Assembly: GCA_018401565.1 (NCBI GenBank)
Contig: JAGYKS010000026.1
Location: 1-64,000, forward strand
Direction: 5' to 3'
Length of the DNA stretch: 64,000 nucleotides
Source of the DNA: Acidimicrobiales bacterium
GTDB lineage: Bacteria; Actinomycetota; Acidimicrobiia; Acidimicrobiales; Acidimicrobilacustridaceae
The position numbers were made by a program, and so were the translations under genes. Every line of letters begins with the position of its first letter. Positions within the stretch are counted from its first letter, which is position 1. The notes beneath the pieces are model-generated. The model searched no databases. It saw only the letters and a list, made by a program, of their open reading frames with translations, and had not been told where the DNA came from. Positions 58,777 to 64,000 of the stretch are shown piece after piece.

Positions 58777-58890
58777 GATGCGCAGTTCCCTTCGTAGGTG
58801 GGCCCCACCTACACAAGGCGGCCAGGGCCCCTCGGGTTCACGGCTCACCGTAGCCGCACCGACGCCGCTGTGCCGGGGGTCACGACAACG

Positions 58891-59919
58891 TCAACCAACT
58901 GCAACGTCACCGCCTTCGGGGCCCAGGCAAACAGCCAGCGGCTGCCGGCCTGAAGCGGTGTCGGCCTCGAACCGCCGGGCCGCTGGGCCTGACGACCGCT
59001 GAGCAGACGAGTCGGCGAGTTGCCACCCGGCGGCTGCCGGCATGTGTAACGGCATCAGCGTGGATCCGGGCGCCGAATTCGGACAGGTCGGCTGCAAAGC
59101 GTTTCACCGTGTCGTGGATCTCGCCGGTGCGAAACGGGTTGGCCTGCCGGATTTCTTCGTAGCGAACCGGATCGTGGTGCACCTCAAGGACCTGGTCGAC
59201 AAGCTTCGCCATGGATCCCGCCTCGTAGAGCGACAGGCATGCCCCAACCGGCAGGTCCGCTGAAAGAGCGGGGTTTCCCCAGTAGATCGGGACGGTGTCA
59301 GCCAGCCACGCATCAATCAGTTTTTCGGTGGTGTAGCCAACATGCTCGCTGTTTTCGAAGGCGATGGTGAACTTGTACTCCCCCAGCACCCCCAGCTTGG
59401 ACTTGTGCCACGACGGATCATCACGCTGCGACAGCGCGGGGTGCGTGGTGTTGTTCAACACGGTGCCCAGCGATTCCACCGGTTCACGTTGATGCAATGC
59501 GCCAAAAAAGGCGTTACGCATTGCACAACGCCGGTTGCTGTAGATGAAGTTGCAGAACTTGCGTTCCGCTGGATCCGGGCCGCTGTTCGACAGTAGGGAG
59601 CCACCACGCAGCAGGAACGTCGCCCAAACCGGCAGTCGCAGATGGTTGGGGAGATCGAAGTAGCGCCAGTCAATGAACCACTGCGCAGCAGTACGCCCGG
59701 ACATCCACGGTTCAGGACTGAAGGCCACCACCGTGCCGGCAGCCCGGAGGTGATCGACCCCGAACACCGAGTGGATGACAAGGTCGGCCGACGCCACATC
59801 AACGATGTCCACCGACTCAAACCCACCGGGGAGCAGAGCGTTGACGATCCGGTCGCGTCGTGGATCAAACCCGTCCCAGAAGTCGCTGATGGCAACTTTG
59901 AGGGCCGGTCAGCTCCCAT
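58891..59919 (-). CDS. GT10-family alpha-1,3-fucosyltransferase-like protein (frameshifted at both ends)
   Basis: ATG 59,919 (MGADRP) joins by one frame change to LKVAISDFWDGFDPRRDRI and VDIVDVASADLVIHSVFG. PERKFCNFIYSNRRCAMRNAFF-type sequence (AERKFCNFIYSNRRC) and LGEYKFTIAFENSEHVGYTTEKLIDAWLADTVPIYWGNP are the GT10 signature: the F-E-N-S and Y-x-T-E-K-x-x-x-A residues bind GDP-fucose. It would transfer fucose to an N-acetylglucosamine or glucose residue. The C-terminus lies in one of two frames, ending at 58,891 or 58,907. Such a gene is not part of the usual hpf/comF neighbourhood. Confidence 0.8.
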
Positions 59920-60062
59920 GATGAATGCCGTTGACGAGGGGGTAATGACCAGAAGCTCCAAACAACATGCTGCGACCCTAACCGGCGGCGCTATGGCCGC
60001 TCATGCCCCGAGAGCGATCATGCATCCCCACTGGGCGTTACTTCAGCTCCACAGTGCGGTAT

Positions 60063-60746
60063 TCACGACCATCCGCTCTGGGCCATGGCCATGGCCCCCA
60101 CCACGCAGTCTGGCGTGCGGGCGTGCAGCGCCCGGGCGGCCGCAGCGATGGTGCCGCCGGTGGTCATCACATCGTCGACCACCAGCACCGATGGCCCCGG
60201 TTGGCCCACGCACCGAAACGCCGGACCATTGCGGCGCTGGGCGGCAGATCGGCCGTGCTGGGGTGGCGAGCCAGCAGCGCGCCTCAACAGGCGCCGGCAC
60301 CGAAGGCCAGTGTGGGTGGCCAGCGCCCGAGCCAGCACCTCGGCCTGGTCACCACCACGCTCACGGGCCCGGGCCGCACTGGTGGGTGCCCACGTGATGA
60401 TGGTGGCCGGACACAGCACATCGGTGATGGGGTCGGCGCTGCGCAGTTCGGCAGCCATTGCCGCAGCCACCGCGTCCACCAGCCGCCTGTCGCCTGCCTT
60501 CAGCGCCAGCACCAGATCCCGAGCGTGGGCGTAGTTGAGCAATGCCCATGCATGGGCCACACCGGGGATCGACAGTTCACCGGTTGGCGGCTCCAGCGTG
60601 GCGGCACACGGCCCACACAATCCTGAGGGTGCCCGAACCCGACACACACCGCACCCGCCGCCACCCAACAGGCCCAACGTGCCGCGTGCTGCGCTGTCCC
60701 ACAGGCGAGAAGCCGAGCCGATTGCGTCGCTGGTCGACCACGCCAT
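60063..60746 (-). CDS. comF: ComF-family amidophosphoribosyltransferase-like protein
   Basis: 227 residues. Cysteines GGGGCGVCRVRAPSGLCGPC form the N-terminal zinc ribbon. The phosphoribosyltransferase core has ITWAPTSAARARERGGDQAEVLARALA (conserved P-x-x-x-x-R-x-x-x-R-G-x-x-x-x-x-x-L-A) and the PRPP-binding loop VLVVDDVMTTGGTIAAAARAL. ComF is linked to DNA uptake in transformable bacteria, but homologues are widespread and the exact reaction is unclear. Downstream of the SDR gene on the same strand. Confidence 0.9.
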   Translation of the reverse strand: MAWSTSDAIGSASRLWDSAARGTLGLLGGGGCGVCRVRAPSGLCGPCAATLEPPTGELSIPGVAHAWALLNYAHARDLVLALKAGDRRLVDAVAAAMAAELRSADPITDVLCPATIITWAPTSAARARERGGDQAEVLARALATHTGLRCRRLLRRAAGSPPQHGRSAAQRRNGPAFRCVGQPGPSVLVVDDVMTTGGTIAAAARALHARTPDCVVGAMAMAQSGWS

Positions 60747-60820
60747 GGCGGCGACGCTACCGATGGGCGAACCCGGAAATTACGGCGGTACCTGCACCCC
60801 GCCTACATCACCACGTTCAG

Positions 60821-61652
60821 TTACTGCGGCATCACGAACGGTGGTGGGTCACCGGCGGCGATGGCCGCAGCCCTGGCCTGCACGGCAGCGGCGGAGTCGT
60901 CGTGGGTGAGGATGTAGAACTGGTCGTGCACCACGGCGTGCAGCACGGCCTCAGCGGCAGCATCAGGGTCGATGCCACCGGCAATGAGGTTGCCGATCAT
61001 GGACTGCACACCCTCGTCGGCAGCCGACGGACCGCCAGCTGATTCGGGTCGGTTGCGGTGCGACTCATGAATGCGCGTGCGCACCCACGCCGGGCACAGC
61101 ACCGACACCCCGATGTTGTCACCCGACAGCTTCAGTTCGTGAAACAGCGTCTCGCTGAGCGTGACCACACCGAACTTTGAGACGTTGTACGGCCCCATGA
61201 ACGGCGCCGAGAACAACCCGGCCACCGAGGCGGTGTTCACGATGTGGCCCTCACCACCGGCACGCATCAGCGGCAAGAAGCTGCGCACCCCGTGGATCAC
61301 ACCCCACAGGTTCACCCCCAGCACCCATTCCCATTCGGCCAGTGCCACATCGGCCATCGGGGCCACCGGTGCCCACCCCGGCGTTGTTGCACACCACGTG
61401 CACGCCGTCGTACGCCTCCATGGTGGCGTCGGCCAAGGCCTGCACCGCCGAGGCGTCGGCCACGTCGCACACATTGCTCGACACGTCGTAGCCGTGCGAG
61501 CGCAACCCGGCGGCGGCGTCGGCCAGCGGGCCGGCTTCGATGTCGGCGATCATCAGCCGCATGCCGGCGGCCCCGAACCGGTTGGCCATGGCCAACCCGA
61601 TGCCGCTTGCCGCTCCGGTGATGACGGCAACCTTGCCGCTGAGGTGTTCCAT
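60821..61652 (-). CDS. Short-chain dehydrogenase/reductase (one frameshift)
   Basis: MEHLSGKVAVITGAASGIGLAMA at 61,652 holds the Rossmann T-G-x-x-x-G-I-G loop; IADIEAGPLADAA the NAD(P)-ribose contact; VCDVADASAV and VHVVCNNAGVG (NAG motif). A frame change near 61,370 joins to WEWVLGVNLWGVIHGVRSFLP, GHIVNTASVAGLF (catalytic Ser) and MGPYNVSKFGVVTLSETL (Y-x-x-x-K). The acidic end of the second strand (AD) favours NAD+. About 276 residues. Substrate unknown. It lies between comF and ahcY. Confidence 0.92.
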
Positions 61653-61701
61653 GACAGACGGGTTCCTTTCGGGGCCAGATGGGGGCCGGTGCGCTACCGG
61701 T

Positions 61702-63168
<1,467 letters not shown>

Positions 63169-63283
63169 GGTGGTCCTTCCAGAGACAACTTGTGGAGTGT
63201 AGGGGTTGACAGGTCACCGCACGCAGCCCAACCGCATGGGAAGGCGGAGCGTGGGTGGCGTGATGTCAACCAGAGTCGTGACG

Positions 63284-64000
63284 TCAACCCGAGATGGTGA
63301 GCGATGCCTTGAGCCCGTCGAGCACCGGGATGGGCCCGGGATCCACGCCCTCGGCATCGGCCAATGCCAGCGACGCCATGTCGCCGACGAGCACCAGATC
63401 CAGAAGCTGCGCCAACGGGCCTTCGCCTTCAGCCACGATCTCGGTGGCCCCGGCCATCACCTCGTCCATGATCTCGGTCACCAGCTCGACGCGCCGGGCG
63501 ATCTGGGGGTGTTCGAAGTCGTGGCGGAAATGCACCAGATGGAAGATCTGTCGGGTGACGTCACCAGACTGACCCCACCCGCACAGTTCGTTGTGGCACA
63601 GCTCGGGATGGGTGTTGGCAAACGCCGGCAGCTTGGCGTTTTCGTTGCATTGGTTCTTGAACCGCACCGCTGCCACTCCCCCGATGCCACCGGCGCCATA
63701 GGCCAGCGGGAAGCTGCGACCGATGCGTCGGGCCAGTTCGGTGGCGATGTTGTTGTCTGACTCCAGCTGGCTGGCTCGGCGTTCGAGCTGGGTGACGGCC
63801 TCGCTGATCCACATGGACGCGCCGGGGAACAACCCGATGCGCTCGGCCATCACGAACAGCGGAATCGACACCGCTCCGATGCCAGCGCGTGGCATGGGGA
63901 TGCCGTCGGCGATGCCCACCAGCGGGGCGTCAATGGCTGCAGCCATGGCCCCGAGCGCTCCACCACGAGCCACCATCACCATCTGGGCGCCGGCTTCGGC
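63284..64000 (-). CDS. Bifunctional phosphoglucose/phosphomannose isomerase, C-terminal part (cut by window edge)
   Basis: The frame continues beyond 64,000 (upstream on the minus strand), so only about 239 C-terminal residues are here. SIS-type sequence AGAQMVMVARGGALGAMAAAIDAPLVGIADGIPMPRAGIGAVSIPLFVMAERIG, then AVTQLERRASQLESDNNIATELARRIG, VAAVRFKNQCNENAKLPAFANTHPELCHNELCGW (the E and H positions used in catalysis by the PGI/PMI family), RVELVTEIMDEVMAGATEIVAEGEGPLAQLLDLVLVGDMASLALADAEGVDPGPIPVLDGLK. It interconverts fructose-6-phosphate with glucose- and mannose-6-phosphate, feeding nucleotide-sugar synthesis for the glycan genes. Confidence 0.85.
   Translation of the reverse strand, partial: AEAGAQMVMVARGGALGAMAAAIDAPLVGIADGIPMPRAGIGAVSIPLFVMAERIGLFPGASMWISEAVTQLERRASQLESDNNIATELARRIGRSFPLAYGAGGIGGVAAVRFKNQCNENAKLPAFANTHPELCHNELCGWGQSGDVTRQIFHLVHFRHDFEHPQIARRVELVTEIMDEVMAGATEIVAEGEGPLAQLLDLVLVGDMASLALADAEGVDPGPIPVLDGLKASLTISG

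Noticed and set aside
63169..63283. Possible S-adenosylhomocysteine riboswitch upstream of ahcY
   Set aside because: Only about 115 bp are available and I could not find the conserved pseudoknot core; repeated gtcaacc words there do not form a convincing structure.

Overview
The window is high-GC DNA from an actinobacterium, most plausibly of the class Acidimicrobiia (inference). The right end carries housekeeping genes in an actinobacterial arrangement: isomerase (SIS/PGI-PMI type), ahcY, comF, hpf, secA, prfB, ftsE and ftsX, all on the minus strand. There is an ssrA (tmRNA) gene, and surface-glycan, fatty-acid oxidation and IS21-type genes of high GC. No rRNA, tRNA or CRISPR was seen.

Layout. 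1-8,050 is an accessory stretch: an IS21-like element with 23-bp periodic terminal repeats (525-2,997), a visibly more A+T-rich patch with an unrecognised gene pair and a PP2C-phosphatase-like remnant (3,470-5,530), and a second, intact IS21 element (5,695-8,018). 8,400-23,600 is a cell-surface glycan locus: a DUF218/YdcF-type protein, two asparagine-synthetase homologues, a UPF0104/LPG-synthase-type membrane protein, GT4 and several GT2 glycosyltransferases, a polysaccharide pyruvyl transferase, a polytopic GT-C-like protein, a FemAB/GNAT-like acyltransferase and a sulfotransferase. 23,690-25,760 is an acyl-CoA dehydrogenase/enoyl-CoA hydratase pair. 26,250-29,625 holds a secreted intradiol-dioxygenase-like protein, a CIA30-domain lipoprotein and a hipBA toxin-antitoxin pair. 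29,990-33,860 is one polytopic glycosyltransferase-like gene split by a third IS21 element. 34,160-36,700 holds another GT-C-like membrane protein with a methyltransferase. 37,080-42,602 is a four-gene module of three overlapping tyrosine recombinases plus a small coiled-coil protein. It ends about 120 bp from the 3' end of ssrA (42,725-43,106), a classic island integration site.

Right of ssrA, 43,040-52,830 holds a GT2 protein, a voltage-gated-type K+ channel, a Bax-inhibitor-1 family protein, a thioredoxin-like protein and a three-gene operon: fucosyltransferase-like, thioesterase, and an NRPS-like adenylation/carrier/thioesterase protein. In many bacteria ftsX, smpB and ssrA are neighbours; here ftsX and ssrA are about 9.8 kb apart and no smpB is visible. 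A GT10 fucosyltransferase also sits between hpf and comF.

Caution on sequence quality. About half of the genes, including the normally essential ftsE, ftsX and the SecA C-terminus, are broken by one-base frame changes while both sides remain perfectly family-like. The simplest reading is uncorrected indel error in the assembly, so I report interrupted genes as CDS with frameshifts rather than as pseudogenes unless an insertion is visible. Gene ends given for frameshifted genes are reconstructions across frames.
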